A DNA stretch of 61,810 bases from Solimonas sp040754295 (lineage in GTDB: Bacteria; Pseudomonadota; Gammaproteobacteria; Nevskiales; Nevskiaceae), in contig JBFMCQ010000016.1 of assembly GCA_040754295.1 (NCBI GenBank), positions 1 through 61,810 of the forward strand. Reading direction: 5' to 3'. The position numbers and the translations under genes were made by a program. The notes below the pieces were generated by a model. That model saw only the letters and a program-made list of their open reading frames with translations, did not search any database and was not told where the DNA came from. Below are positions 16,000-24,954 of the stretch, one piece after another; positions within the stretch are counted from its first letter, which is position 1, and every line of letters starts with the position of its first letter.

Positions 16000-17505
16000 A
16001 TGGAGCACGTGACGAATCCCGAAGTCGAGCGTCTGGTCCGCAGCCAGTGGACGTTCACCGCGCGCGCCGAGCGCGAGGCCGGGGCGCAGCTGCTCGCGCT
16101 GTGGGGCAGCGACGAGCGCGACCGTGCGGGCGGATTCCTGCTGCGCGCCGCCGTGCTGCGCGGTGCGCGGCTGCGCGTGCTGGAGCTGGCGCTGGCGAAC
16201 GAGGCGGAGGTGTTTCCGAGTCTCGCGGAGATCTTTCCGGCGGCCGCGCGCATGGAGCGCGCGGTCTGCGACCTGCTCGGCCTGCGCTGCGACGGCATGG
16301 ACGCTCGGCCGTGGCTGCGTCACGCATCCTGGCCGGCCGGCGCGCCGCTACGCCGCGATTTCGACGCCGCGCACCAGGCGCCTGCCCAGGCGGAGCCGTA
16401 TCCGTTCGTGCGCGTCGACGGCGACGGCGTGCACGAGATTCCGGTCGGCCCCGTGCACGCCGGCATCATCGAGCCCGGGCATTTCCGGTTCTCGGTCGTC
16501 GGCGAGAAAGTGCTGCGACTGGAGCAGCGGCTCGGTTACGTGCACAAGGGCATCGAGAAGCGCTTCGAGCGCATGAGCCTCGCCGACGGCCGGCGCCTGG
16601 CGGCGCGCGTCTGCGGCGATTCCGCGGTCGCGTTCTCGTGGGCGTACTGCATCGCGCTGGAGACGCTGTGTGCGACAACGCCGCCGCCGCTCGCGCTCGC
16701 GCTGCGCGCGCTCGTGCTGGAGCGCGAGCGCATCGCCAATCATCTCGGCGATCTCGGCGCGCTGGGCAACGACGCCGGCTTCGCGTTCGGGCTGTCGCAG
16801 TTCCTGCGGCTCAAGGAGGATTTGCTGCGCGCCAACGCGCAGGCCTTCGGCGCGCGCTATCCGATGGATTACGTCGTGCCGGGCGGCGTTGCCGCGGCGC
16901 CCGATGCGCGGGCCGCCGACGCCCTGCTGGCGCAGACGAGCACGCTGGAACGCAGCCTGCGCGAGCTGCGCGCGATCTACGACGGGCACGCCGGCGTGCA
17001 GGATCGCTTCCGCGCCTGCGGCGTCGTCAAGGCGGACCTCGCCGCGCGCCTCGGCCTCGTCGGCCTCGCGGCACGTGCGAGCGGGCTGTCCGGCGACCTG
17101 CGCTGCGAGCGGCCCTGGGCGCCGTACGACCGTCTGGACGTCCGGCCGGCACTGCAGCAGGGTGGTGACGTCGCCGCCCGCGTGGCGCTGCGCTTCGATG
17201 AAACGCAGGAGTCGCTGCGTCTGTGCGCGCTGCTGCTGCGCTCGCTGCCGCAGGGCGAGCACCGTGCTTCGCCCGGCGCCGTCGCGCAACCGGGGCCGGC
17301 ATACGGCCTCGTCGAAGGCTGGCGCGGGCCGGTGCTGGTCGCGCTCGAAGCCGATGACGACGGCCGCGTGCGCCGCTGCCATCCGCATGATCCGTCGTGG
17401 CAGAACTGGCCGCTGCTCGAGCACGCGGTGATCGGCAACATCGTTCCGGACTTTCCGCTGATCAACAAGTCCTTCAATCTCTCGTACAGCGGGCAGGATC
17501 TGTAA
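16000..17505 (+). CDS. hyfG: HyfG-like large subunit lacking NiFe-centre cysteines (Ehr-type)
   Basis: This 501-residue protein joins a short NuoC-like N-terminal part (residues about 10-130) to a NuoD/hydrogenase large-subunit domain (GPVHAGIIEPGHFRF, LGYVHKGIEKRFE). In real NiFe hydrogenases the metal is bound by CGxC near the N-terminus of this domain and by DPCxxC at the C-terminus. Here the first motif is RVCGDS (Cys205, Ser208) and the terminal motif is NLSYSG (Ser495, Gly498), so three of four ligands are gone. It therefore cannot bind a normal NiFe centre. ATG 16000 has AAGG just upstream. The next gene's ATG overlaps its stop. Confidence 0.9.
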   Translation: MEHVTNPEVERLVRSQWTFTARAEREAGAQLLALWGSDERDRAGGFLLRAAVLRGARLRVLELALANEAEVFPSLAEIFPAAARMERAVCDLLGLRCDGMDARPWLRHASWPAGAPLRRDFDAAHQAPAQAEPYPFVRVDGDGVHEIPVGPVHAGIIEPGHFRFSVVGEKVLRLEQRLGYVHKGIEKRFERMSLADGRRLAARVCGDSAVAFSWAYCIALETLCATTPPPLALALRALVLERERIANHLGDLGALGNDAGFAFGLSQFLRLKEDLLRANAQAFGARYPMDYVVPGGVAAAPDARAADALLAQTSTLERSLRELRAIYDGHAGVQDRFRACGVVKADLAARLGLVGLAARASGLSGDLRCERPWAPYDRLDVRPALQQGGDVAARVALRFDETQESLRLCALLLRSLPQGEHRASPGAVAQPGPAYGLVEGWRGPVLVALEADDDGRVRRCHPHDPSWQNWPLLEHAVIGNIVPDFPLINKSFNLSYSGQDL

Positions 17506-18005
17506 TGCTCGATGTTCTCAAGCGCATCGCCAGGAGCGGCATCCTCACCGAGCCGCTGCCGCGGTTGGCCGACCTCAAACGGGAAACCGATGGGCTGCAC
17601 GCGCAGATCCAGGCGATCCTCGGCCGTGCGCTGGCGATCCGCCAGGTCGATGCCGGCTCCTGCAACGGCTGCGAGCTGGAGATCCACGCGCTCAACAATC
17701 CGTATTACAACCTCGAAGGCGCCGGCATCCGCTTCGTCGCCAGCCCGCGCCACGCCGATCTGCTGCTCGTCACCGGGCCGGTGTCGAAGAACATGGAGAT
17801 CGCGCTCAAGCGCACCTACGAGGCCACCCCCGACCCCAAGCGCGTCGTCGCCGTCGGCGACTGCGGCTGCGACGGCGGCATTTTCGGCGCGAGCTACGCC
17901 AGCTGCGGCCGCGTCGCCAACGTGATTCCGGTGGATGTCAGCGTGCCGGGCTGTCCGCCGGCGCCGGTCGCCATCCTGCGCGGCATCCTGCAAGCAGTGT
18001 CGTGA
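17505..18005 (+). CDS. hyfI: HyfI/NuoB-like Fe-S subunit
   Basis: A 166-residue small subunit that keeps all four expected ligands of the proximal [4Fe-4S] cluster: Cys53 and Cys56 (GSCNGCELEI), Cys120 (GDCGCDGG) and Cys150 (VPGCPP). It would carry electrons or interact with quinone at the interface with HyfG and HyfC. Its ATG shares a base with the hyfG stop (TAATG), with AGGA seven bases upstream. It is the last gene of the operon and converges on glgA with only 31 bp between stops. No ferredoxin subunit gene follows. Confidence 0.92.
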   Translation: MLDVLKRIARSGILTEPLPRLADLKRETDGLHAQIQAILGRALAIRQVDAGSCNGCELEIHALNNPYYNLEGAGIRFVASPRHADLLLVTGPVSKNMEIALKRTYEATPDPKRVVAVGDCGCDGGIFGASYASCGRVANVIPVDVSVPGCPPAPVAILRGILQAVS

Positions 18006-18036
18006 GTCCAAAAAGCTCGGTTGTCGCGGACTACAC

Positions 18037-19458
18037 TCAGCGGTACAGCGCGACATAGGCTTGCGCCGCGTGCCGCCACGAAAAGTCGCGGCGCATGCCG
18101 GCGCGCTGCAGCGCGCGCCAGACCTGCGGCTGCGCATACAGCTCCAGCGCGCGGCGCAGGCCGTAGAGGAGGCCGCCGACGTCGGCGTGCTCGAACTGGA
18201 TGCCGGTTGCGCTGCCATCGGCCAGCGCCGCATCGGTCGCGTCGACCACGGTGTCGGCGAGCCCGCCGACGCGGCGCACGATCGGCACCGTACCGTAGCG
18301 CTGCGCGTACATCTGGTTGAGGCCGCAGGGTTCGTAGCGCGAAGCCATGAGGATGCAGTCGGCGCCGGCGTTGATGCGGTGTGCGAGCGCCTCGTCGTAA
18401 CCGATGTGCACGGCGACGCGCTCGGGCTCGCCGGCGGCCCAGGCGCGCAGCGCCTGTTCCTGCGCGCGCTCACCGCTGCCGAGCACGACCAGCTGCAGCG
18501 GCAGCTCCCGCAGCTGCGCGCGCGCGGCGAGCAGCAGGTCCGTGCCTTTCTGGTAGGCGAGCCGCGAGATCACGCCGACCAGCAGGCTGGAGTCGTCGGC
18601 GAGTCCGAGCGCGCTGCGCAGGGCGCTGCGGTTGGCCGCCTTGCCGAGCGCGAAGCTGCATCGGTCGTAGCGCATGTCGAGCGCCGGATCGGTTGCCGGA
18701 TTCCAGACCGCGTCGTCGATGCCGTTGAGCAGGCCGTGCAGCGCCGCGGCGCGCTCGCGCAGCACGCCGTCGAGCCCGTGACCCTGCTCGGCCGTCTGGA
18801 TTTCGCGCGCATAGCTCGGGCTCACCGTCGTCAGCACGTCGGCGAAGACGAGCCCCGCCTTGAGAAACGAGAAGCGGCCGTGGAACTCGAGCGCGCGCAT
18901 GTGCCAGTGCTGCGGCGGCAGGCCGAGCGCGTCGTAGGTGTCGCGGTCGTAGACCCCCTGGTAGGCGAGGTTGTGGATCGTGAAGACCGTGCGCGGGCGG
19001 CCGGCGGCGGGCAGATACAGCGGCGCCAGCCCGGTCTGCCAGTCATTGAGGTGAACGCAATCGGCGCGCCAGCCGGGCACCGCGCCGGCGGCGAGCCGGG
19101 CGATCGCTTCGCAGAACACGGCGAAGCGCAGCGGATTGTCGGCATGGTCGCGCCCGTCGGCATCGACGTAGGGGGTGCCGTCGCGCGCGTAGAGTTCGGG
19201 GCAGTCGAGCAGCCAGCTCGTGTGCAGGTCGCCGGGAGCGCGCCCTTCGAGCACGCGCAGGGGATGGCCGCGCACGCCAAGACTCGCGATCTCGCGCGCG
19301 TCGTGCAGGCGCGACAGCGCATGGCGATAGGCCGGCGTCAGCAGGCGCACGTCGACGCCCAGTGCCTGCAGCGCCGACGGTAGTGCCTGCGCGACGTCGG
19401 CCAGGCCGCCGGTCTTCGAGTACGGCAGGGCTTCGCTCGCGGCAAACAGGACGCGCAC
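18037..19458 (-). CDS. glgA: Glycogen synthase (ADP-glucose, GT5)
   Basis: A 473-residue GlgA. The ADP-glucose binding motif KTGGLADV is at residues 15-22, followed by FTIHNLAYQGVYD, GVISRLAYQKGTDLL and the C-terminal catalytic region MASRYEPCGLNQMYAQRYGT. It extends alpha-1,4-glucan using ADP-glucose in the cytoplasm. Length and motifs are normal for the family. GTG 19458 starts exactly at the conserved MRVLFAASEA. It is downstream of glgC and glgP on the same strand, with a structured repeat in between, and probably belongs to that operon. Confidence 0.95.
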   Translation of the reverse strand: MRVLFAASEALPYSKTGGLADVAQALPSALQALGVDVRLLTPAYRHALSRLHDAREIASLGVRGHPLRVLEGRAPGDLHTSWLLDCPELYARDGTPYVDADGRDHADNPLRFAVFCEAIARLAAGAVPGWRADCVHLNDWQTGLAPLYLPAAGRPRTVFTIHNLAYQGVYDRDTYDALGLPPQHWHMRALEFHGRFSFLKAGLVFADVLTTVSPSYAREIQTAEQGHGLDGVLRERAAALHGLLNGIDDAVWNPATDPALDMRYDRCSFALGKAANRSALRSALGLADDSSLLVGVISRLAYQKGTDLLLAARAQLRELPLQLVVLGSGERAQEQALRAWAAGEPERVAVHIGYDEALAHRINAGADCILMASRYEPCGLNQMYAQRYGTVPIVRRVGGLADTVVDATDAALADGSATGIQFEHADVGGLLYGLRRALELYAQPQVWRALQRAGMRRDFSWRHAAQAYVALYR

Positions 19459-19553
19459 GGGTCAGGGACGCACCAGAGGCTCACAGCGCGCCATCGCCAT
19501 CGGTCGCAGACAGGCCCGGCGCGAACGGCCATGGCGACAGCAGTACTCAGGAA

Positions 19554-19669
19554 CATGAATCTCGCGCGGCATGGCCGTTTCCCTCTCCCACCGCACGCAA
19601 CGCGTGCGGTCCCCCCTTTCCCGCTGCGCGGGCGAGGGTAGATCGGCATCTCGCTGTGCGAGATTCACG
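19554..19669. repeat. Nested inverted-repeat (cloverleaf-like) element between glgP and glgA
   Basis: Several layers of exact or near-exact complementarity are visible: GAATCTCGC (19557-19565) with GCGAGATTC (19658-19666); CCCTCTCCC (19581-19589) with GGGCGAGGG (19630-19638); and two internal hairpins, ACCGCACGC/GCGTGCGGT (19590-19610) and CCCGC/GCGGG (19620-19632). Such REP/BIME-like elements can stabilise or attenuate transcripts. Confidence 0.7.
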
Positions 19670-19683
19670 TTAGCGTTGCGCGC

Positions 19684-21879
19684 TCATCGCGGCAGCGCCA
19701 CGCGCAGCTGGACGCCCATCTCGAACGGGTGCGCCAGCAGCGGATGCGTCGGCCGCACGCGCAGCTCGCAGCCGCCTTCGGTCGGCATGCCGTTGTCGAG
19801 CACGAAGTAGGCGACACCGTTCTCCTCGCGATCGAGACGCAGCGCGCCGTTGCCGCCCGGCCAGTGCGCCTCGACGTGCAGGTCGAGCGCCGGCAGGCCG
19901 TTGAGCGCGATCGTCGCCTGCAGCGGACTGAACGATGTGATGTCGACGCGCAGTCCGTCCCAGGCCGAGGCGACGAGCCGCTTCCAGCGCGCGAATTCGA
20001 TCGCGTTGCGGCGATTGCGCTCGCGCAGTCGCCGGCCGTGATCCGCGGCCGGCGCATAGAAGCCGCGCACGTAGTCGCTGAGCATGCGTGCGCCGCCGTA
20101 GAGGGGAATGAGCGTCTGCATCGCGTGCCGGGACATGCGCAGCCATTCGGCGGGCGCTTCGAAGTAGCGCGGCACGATCTGGCGCTCGAGCGCGTCCAGC
20201 ATCGCTTCGGCCTCGGCATGGTAGCGCGCGTGCCCTTCGAGGTCGGTGCGCGGCGGGATGCCCACGCCGTTATGGCCGTCGCAGCCGTCGGCCCACCAGC
20301 CGTCGAGAATCGACACGTTGATGCCGCCGTTGACGGCTGATTTCATGCCCGAGGTTCCGCTCGCCTCCAGCGGATACTCCGGGTTGTTGAGCCAGACGTC
20401 GCAGCCCTGCGTCAGGCTGCGGCCCAGCGCGAGATCGTAGCCTTCGACGACCATCAGCTTGCCGAGAAACTCCGGGCGCAGCGAGGCGTGGTATAGCTCG
20501 GCAATCATCTGCTGGCCGCCGCCATCGTGCGGATGCGCCTTGCCGGCGAACACGATCACCACCGGGCGCGTATCGTCGCCGAGCAGCCGCGCAAGCCGCT
20601 GCGCATCGCCGAGCAGCAGCGTCGCGCGCTTGTAGGTCGCGAAGCGCCGGGCAAAGCCGCAGACCAGCAGCTTCTCCGGCGGCAGCTGTAGCCGCTGCAG
20701 GCTGGTCTCGGCGATGTCCGGTGCCACGCCGTTGCGGCGATGCTGCTCGCCGAGACGCCGGCGCAGGTCTTCGAGCAGGCGCGTCTTCGGCGGCATGCGC
20801 CGGCGCAGAAAATCGCCGTCGGACAGCTCGCCGATCCAGTCGCAATTGGCCGGCTGCAGCACGCGGCTGCGCCAGTCGGGAAGCAGCTGATCGAAATCCT
20901 GCTGCCACTCGGCGGCGAGGAAGGTCGGCAGGTGCACCGCGTTGGCGACGAAGCGCACCGGATTCTCCTCGGGCGGGATCGCCGGCCAGGCGTAGCTCTC
21001 GGCCTGGGCGGCGACGCCGCGGTGCACCCGCGACACCGCGTTGCAGTAGCGCGAGCCGCGCAGCGCGAGCGCCGTCATCGAGAACGCGTCCGGCTTGTGC
21101 GGGATCGCGCCGAGCGTGCGCAGGCGCCGCTCCGTCGTATGCAGACTGCCGAGATAATCGCCGAGCCAGTGGCGCAGGTGGCCGAGGTTGAAGACGTCGT
21201 GGCCCGCCGGCACCGGCGTGTGCGTCGTGAACACCGTGTTGCTGGCGACGCATTCGACCGCCGCGGAGAAGTCGAGCCCTGCGGCGACGTGCTCGCGCAC
21301 GCGCTCGAGGATCGTGAACGCCGCATGTCCCTCGTTGAGGTGCCAGACGCTCGGCTCGAGGCCGAGCGCGCGCAGCGCGCGCACGCCGCCGATGCCGAGC
21401 ACGACTTCTTGCTGCAGGCGCGTCGTGTGATCGCCGCCATAGAGGCGTGCGGTGATGCCCTGATCCTCGCTGCGGTTCTCCGGACAGCGCGTGTCGAGCA
21501 GGATCAGCGGAATGCTGCCGACGGCCCCGCGCCAGATGCGCAGGTGCAGCATGTGATGCTCCAGCGGCACGTGCACGCGCAGCTCGCGGCCGCGCAGATC
21601 GCGCGCGAGCGAGAGCCCGAAGCGCTCGGGCTCGACCGGATCGGGATCGGCGTGCTGGCGCCCATCGCCGTCGATGCGCTGGCGCAGATAACCTTCCCCG
21701 TAGAGCAGGCCGACCGCGACCAGCGGCACGGACAGGTCGTTCGCGGTCTTCAGATGATCGCCGGCGAGCACGCCGAGCCCGCCGGAATAGATCGGCAGGC
21801 GCTCGTCGATGCCGTACTCGGCGCAGAAGTAGGCGACCAGATCCCTGTCGGGATCGAGCCGCGGCATTTCGCAAGTCAT
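19684..21879 (-). CDS. glgP: Alpha-glucan (glycogen) phosphorylase, GT35
   Basis: A 731-residue phosphorylase releasing glucose-1-phosphate from alpha-1,4-glucans. It belongs to the shorter alpha-glucan-phosphorylase branch: CAEYGIDERLPIYSGGLGVL at the start, VWHLNEGHAAFTILERV, a central RFATYKRATLLL phosphate/glucan block, and the PLP-lysine motif EASGTSGMKSAVNGG. It lacks the extra N-terminal region found in some longer relatives. ATG 21879 was used; MPRLDPD twelve bases in is possible. It lies 37 bp after glgC, so synthesis and breakdown genes share an operon. Confidence 0.92.
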   Translation of the reverse strand: MTCEMPRLDPDRDLVAYFCAEYGIDERLPIYSGGLGVLAGDHLKTANDLSVPLVAVGLLYGEGYLRQRIDGDGRQHADPDPVEPERFGLSLARDLRGRELRVHVPLEHHMLHLRIWRGAVGSIPLILLDTRCPENRSEDQGITARLYGGDHTTRLQQEVVLGIGGVRALRALGLEPSVWHLNEGHAAFTILERVREHVAAGLDFSAAVECVASNTVFTTHTPVPAGHDVFNLGHLRHWLGDYLGSLHTTERRLRTLGAIPHKPDAFSMTALALRGSRYCNAVSRVHRGVAAQAESYAWPAIPPEENPVRFVANAVHLPTFLAAEWQQDFDQLLPDWRSRVLQPANCDWIGELSDGDFLRRRMPPKTRLLEDLRRRLGEQHRRNGVAPDIAETSLQRLQLPPEKLLVCGFARRFATYKRATLLLGDAQRLARLLGDDTRPVVIVFAGKAHPHDGGGQQMIAELYHASLRPEFLGKLMVVEGYDLALGRSLTQGCDVWLNNPEYPLEASGTSGMKSAVNGGINVSILDGWWADGCDGHNGVGIPPRTDLEGHARYHAEAEAMLDALERQIVPRYFEAPAEWLRMSRHAMQTLIPLYGGARMLSDYVRGFYAPAADHGRRLRERNRRNAIEFARWKRLVASAWDGLRVDITSFSPLQATIALNGLPALDLHVEAHWPGGNGALRLDREENGVAYFVLDNGMPTEGGCELRVRPTHPLLAHPFEMGVQLRVALPR

Positions 21880-21916
21880 GGTAGGGGTCGGTCTTGTTCG
21901 TTACTTGTTGGTTAGA

Positions 21917-23206
21917 TTAGTCGCCCGAGTGCAGCTGCTGACCGAGCATGTCGGGTGTGACGAGCACGATGCCGTTGTCGGTGACGTGGAAGCGCTCGCG
22001 ATCGGCCGCGGCGTCCGCGCCGGCGACGAAGCCGTCAGGCAGGATCGCGCCCTTGTCGATGACCGCGCGCCGCACGTAGCAGTTGCGTCCGATCGCCACC
22101 TCGGGCAGCACGACCGAGCTTTCGACGAAAGAGTGGCTCTCGACGTGCACGCCGGAGAACAGCACGCTGTTGCGTACGGTGGCGCCGGCGACGATGCAGC
22201 CGCCGGAAACCAGCGAGTTGAGCGCGACACCGCGCCGATCGGCGTCGTCGAAGACGAACTTTGCCGGCGGCAGCTGCTCCTGGTAGGTCCAGATCGGCCA
22301 GTCGGCGTCGTAGAGGTTCAGCAGCGGATCGATCGCCGTCAGCTCGATGTTCGCCTCCCAGAACGCATCGACGGTGCCGACGTCGCGCCAGTAGCCCTGC
22401 GCTTTGCGCTGCACGTCCTGGAACGGGTAGGCGAAGATCGGCGCGCGGCCGATCGCGCCGGGGACGATGTCGCGGCCGAAGTCGTGCGCCGAATCGAGCC
22501 GCGCGGCGTCGCGCGCCAGCTCCTCGATCAGGTATTCGGTGCTGAACACGTAGATGCCCATCGACGCAAGCGCCGTGCCCGGCTTGCCCGGAATCGATTC
22601 CGGCTGCGGGGGCTTCTCGGCGAAGCGCGTCACCCGACCGTGTTCGTCGACGCTCATGACGCCGAACGCGCGCGCCGCGTCCACCGGCACCTCGATGCAG
22701 CCGACGGTGATGTCGGCGTCATTCTCGATGTGCGCGGCCAGCATCGGGCCGTAGTCCATCTTGTAGATGTGGTCTCCGGCGAGCACCAGCACCAGCGCCG
22801 GCTCGTGGTTGCGGATGATGTCGATGTTCTGGAACACCGCATCGGCAGTGCCCGAATACCAGGCGGTCTCGCTGACACGCTGCGAGGCCGGCAGCAGCTC
22901 GATGAACTCGCCGAACTCACCGCGCAGGAAACCCCAGCCCTTCTGGATGTGTCGGATCAGGGAATGCGATTTGTACTGGGTCAGCACGCCGATGCGGCGG
23001 ATGCCCGAATTGATGCAGTTGGACAGCGGAAAGTCGATGATCCTGAACTTGCCGCCGAACGGCACCGCCGGCTTGGCGCGCCAGTCGGTCAGTGCGCCCA
23101 GCCGCGAGCCGCGGCCGCCGGCGAGGATCAGTGCCAGCGTGTTGCGCGTCAGCCGGCTGATGTAGCGCATTTCCGGAGCGGAGTTCACGGTTTTCTGTTG
23201 CGGCAT
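21917..23206 (-). CDS. glgC: Glucose-1-phosphate adenylyltransferase
   Basis: A 429-residue GlgC that makes ADP-glucose, the committed step of glycogen synthesis. Visible are the nucleotide-binding ALILAGGRGSRLG, KPAVPFGGKFRIIDFPLSNC, the AWYSGTADAVFQN block, VLVLAGDHIYKMDY and a C-terminal left-handed beta-helix (VVLPEVAIGRNCYVRRAVID). ATG 23206 is set by an excellent AAAAGGAG six bases upstream; the frame continues 28 codons further but without homology. It diverges from the GH57 gene across a 92-bp intergenic region and heads glgC-glgP-glgA. Confidence 0.95.
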   Translation of the reverse strand: MPQQKTVNSAPEMRYISRLTRNTLALILAGGRGSRLGALTDWRAKPAVPFGGKFRIIDFPLSNCINSGIRRIGVLTQYKSHSLIRHIQKGWGFLRGEFGEFIELLPASQRVSETAWYSGTADAVFQNIDIIRNHEPALVLVLAGDHIYKMDYGPMLAAHIENDADITVGCIEVPVDAARAFGVMSVDEHGRVTRFAEKPPQPESIPGKPGTALASMGIYVFSTEYLIEELARDAARLDSAHDFGRDIVPGAIGRAPIFAYPFQDVQRKAQGYWRDVGTVDAFWEANIELTAIDPLLNLYDADWPIWTYQEQLPPAKFVFDDADRRGVALNSLVSGGCIVAGATVRNSVLFSGVHVESHSFVESSVVLPEVAIGRNCYVRRAVIDKGAILPDGFVAGADAAADRERFHVTDNGIVLVTPDMLGQQLHSGD

Positions 23207-23298
23207 TTCTTCTCCTTTTGGCGCACCGCCTACTCTATGCGCATCGTCTGCGGATGCCCATACTGCTTGACCATGAACCTGCGCGAACATTCCGGCTC

Positions 23299-24954
23299 AT
23301 GACGCCCGCCCGGCTGCCGGTCGTCCTGCTCTGGCACATGCACCAGCCGGAATACCGCGTCGACGGCGTCTGGCAGCTGCCGTGGACCTATCTGCACGCG
23401 CTCAAGGGCTACACCGACATGGCGGCGCACATCGAGGCCGAGGACGGCGCCTGCGCGGTCTTCAACTTCACGCCCGTGTTGCTCGAGCAGCTGCGCGACT
23501 ACGCGCAGTACCTGCGCGCCGCCGTGACCGACGACCGCCCGATTCCCGATCCGCTGCTCGACGGCCTGCGCGCGTTGCCGCCTGCCGGCGCGGCGCGCAC
23601 ACTCGCGCTGGTGCTCGCCGCTCGCGCCGATCCGGGGCCGGTCGCCCAGCGCGACCCGCGCTGGCGCCCGACGGCCGCGCGCATCGGCGCGATGGCGCAG
23701 CCCGGCCTGCTGGCGGATGGAGAGACCCGCGACTTCCTGGTGCAGACGCACCTCGTATGGCTCGGGGAAAGCCTGCGCACGGATGCACGCGCAAAAGCCC
23801 TGATCGAGCGCGGACGGGACTACGCAGCGCAGGATGCGCGCGCGCTCCTCGCGCTGATCGCCGATGTCCTCGGCGGGCTGTTGCAACGCTACCGCCGGCT
23901 CTGGGAGCAGGGGCGCATCGAGCTCAGCGTCACGCCGTACCAGCATCCGATCGTGCCACTGCTTCTCGATTTCCGCGTCGCCGCGGAGAGCGCGCCCGGC
24001 GTCGTGCTGCCCGCGTCAGGGTATCCGGGCGGCGAGGCGCGCGCACGCTGGCACATCGGCCAGGGCCTGCAGACCTTCGAGTCGGTGTTCGGGCGGCGCC
24101 CCGCGGGCTGCTGGCCGGCGGAGGCGGCGCTGTCCGAGGAGACCCTGGCGCTGCTCGCGGAGTCCGGTTTCCGCTGGACCGCCAGCAGCGCGTCGGTGCT
24201 ACGCGCTACCGAGCAGCATCACGGCGTCATGAACGCGCATCCGCACCGCGCGTATCGGAGCAACGGCCATGCGACGCTCTGCCTGTTCCGCGACGACGGC
24301 TTGTCCGACCGCCTCGGCTTCGTCTACCAGCACTGGCAGGCGCAGGACGCGCTCCAGGATCTGCTGCGGCACGCCGTGCAGATCGCTGCCGCCGGCCCTG
24401 ACCGCGAGCTGCTGCTGATCGCGCTCGACGGCGAGAATCCCTGGGGCTGGTATCCCGACAACGGCATTCACTTCGTCCGCGGCTTGTACCGTGCGCTCGC
24501 CGAGCACCCGCGGCTGCGTCCGGCGCTGCCCGCAGCGCTGCTCGACGCCGGGCTCGCCGCCGCACCGCTGCCGCGGCTGCAGGCCGGCAGCTGGGTCTCC
24601 GGGCAGCTGCTGACCTGGATCGGTCATCCGGAGAAAAACCGCGCGTGGCAGCTGCTGATCGAGGCCAAGCAGCACTACGATGCCGCCGGTCCGCAGACAC
24701 CGGAAACCTTGCGCCAGCTCGGCGTCTGCGAAGCCTCCGACTGGTTCTGGTGGCCCGGCGAAACCAACCCCACGCCTGCCGTCGCCGACTTCGACGCGCT
24801 GTTCCGCGCACAGCTGCGCAGCCTCTACCGCCGGCTGGGGCAGACCGCTCCGGCCGCGCTGGAGCACGCGTTCAGCCGCGGCAGCGCCCGCGAAGTCGCG
24901 CACGGCGGCACGATGCGCCCGACACAGACACCGGGCGGGAGCACGAACGCATGA
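23299..24954 (+). CDS. Glycoside hydrolase family 57 glucanase/glucanotransferase
   Basis: A 551-residue GH57 protein. It opens with the family signature VVLLWHMHQPEYR and contains QLEL-type active-site segments (RIELSVTPYQHPIVPLL), CWPAEAALSEETLALLAESG and the catalytic-region LLIALDGENPWGWY. GH57 enzymes are alpha-amylases, glucanotransferases or branching enzymes; which one cannot be told here. As no glgB is seen in the window, a branching function is a possibility only. ATG 23299 (MTPARLPVV) was preferred to the start at 23218. Its stop overlaps the malQ start (ATGA). Confidence 0.9.
   Translation: MTPARLPVVLLWHMHQPEYRVDGVWQLPWTYLHALKGYTDMAAHIEAEDGACAVFNFTPVLLEQLRDYAQYLRAAVTDDRPIPDPLLDGLRALPPAGAARTLALVLAARADPGPVAQRDPRWRPTAARIGAMAQPGLLADGETRDFLVQTHLVWLGESLRTDARAKALIERGRDYAAQDARALLALIADVLGGLLQRYRRLWEQGRIELSVTPYQHPIVPLLLDFRVAAESAPGVVLPASGYPGGEARARWHIGQGLQTFESVFGRRPAGCWPAEAALSEETLALLAESGFRWTASSASVLRATEQHHGVMNAHPHRAYRSNGHATLCLFRDDGLSDRLGFVYQHWQAQDALQDLLRHAVQIAAAGPDRELLLIALDGENPWGWYPDNGIHFVRGLYRALAEHPRLRPALPAALLDAGLAAAPLPRLQAGSWVSGQLLTWIGHPEKNRAWQLLIEAKQHYDAAGPQTPETLRQLGVCEASDWFWWPGETNPTPAVADFDALFRAQLRSLYRRLGQTAPAALEHAFSRGSAREVAHGGTMRPTQTPGGSTNA

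Noticed and set aside
10735..18005. Functional NiFe hydrogenase-4
   Set aside because: Three of four NiFe ligands in the large subunit are replaced, and ferredoxin-like and maturation genes are absent.
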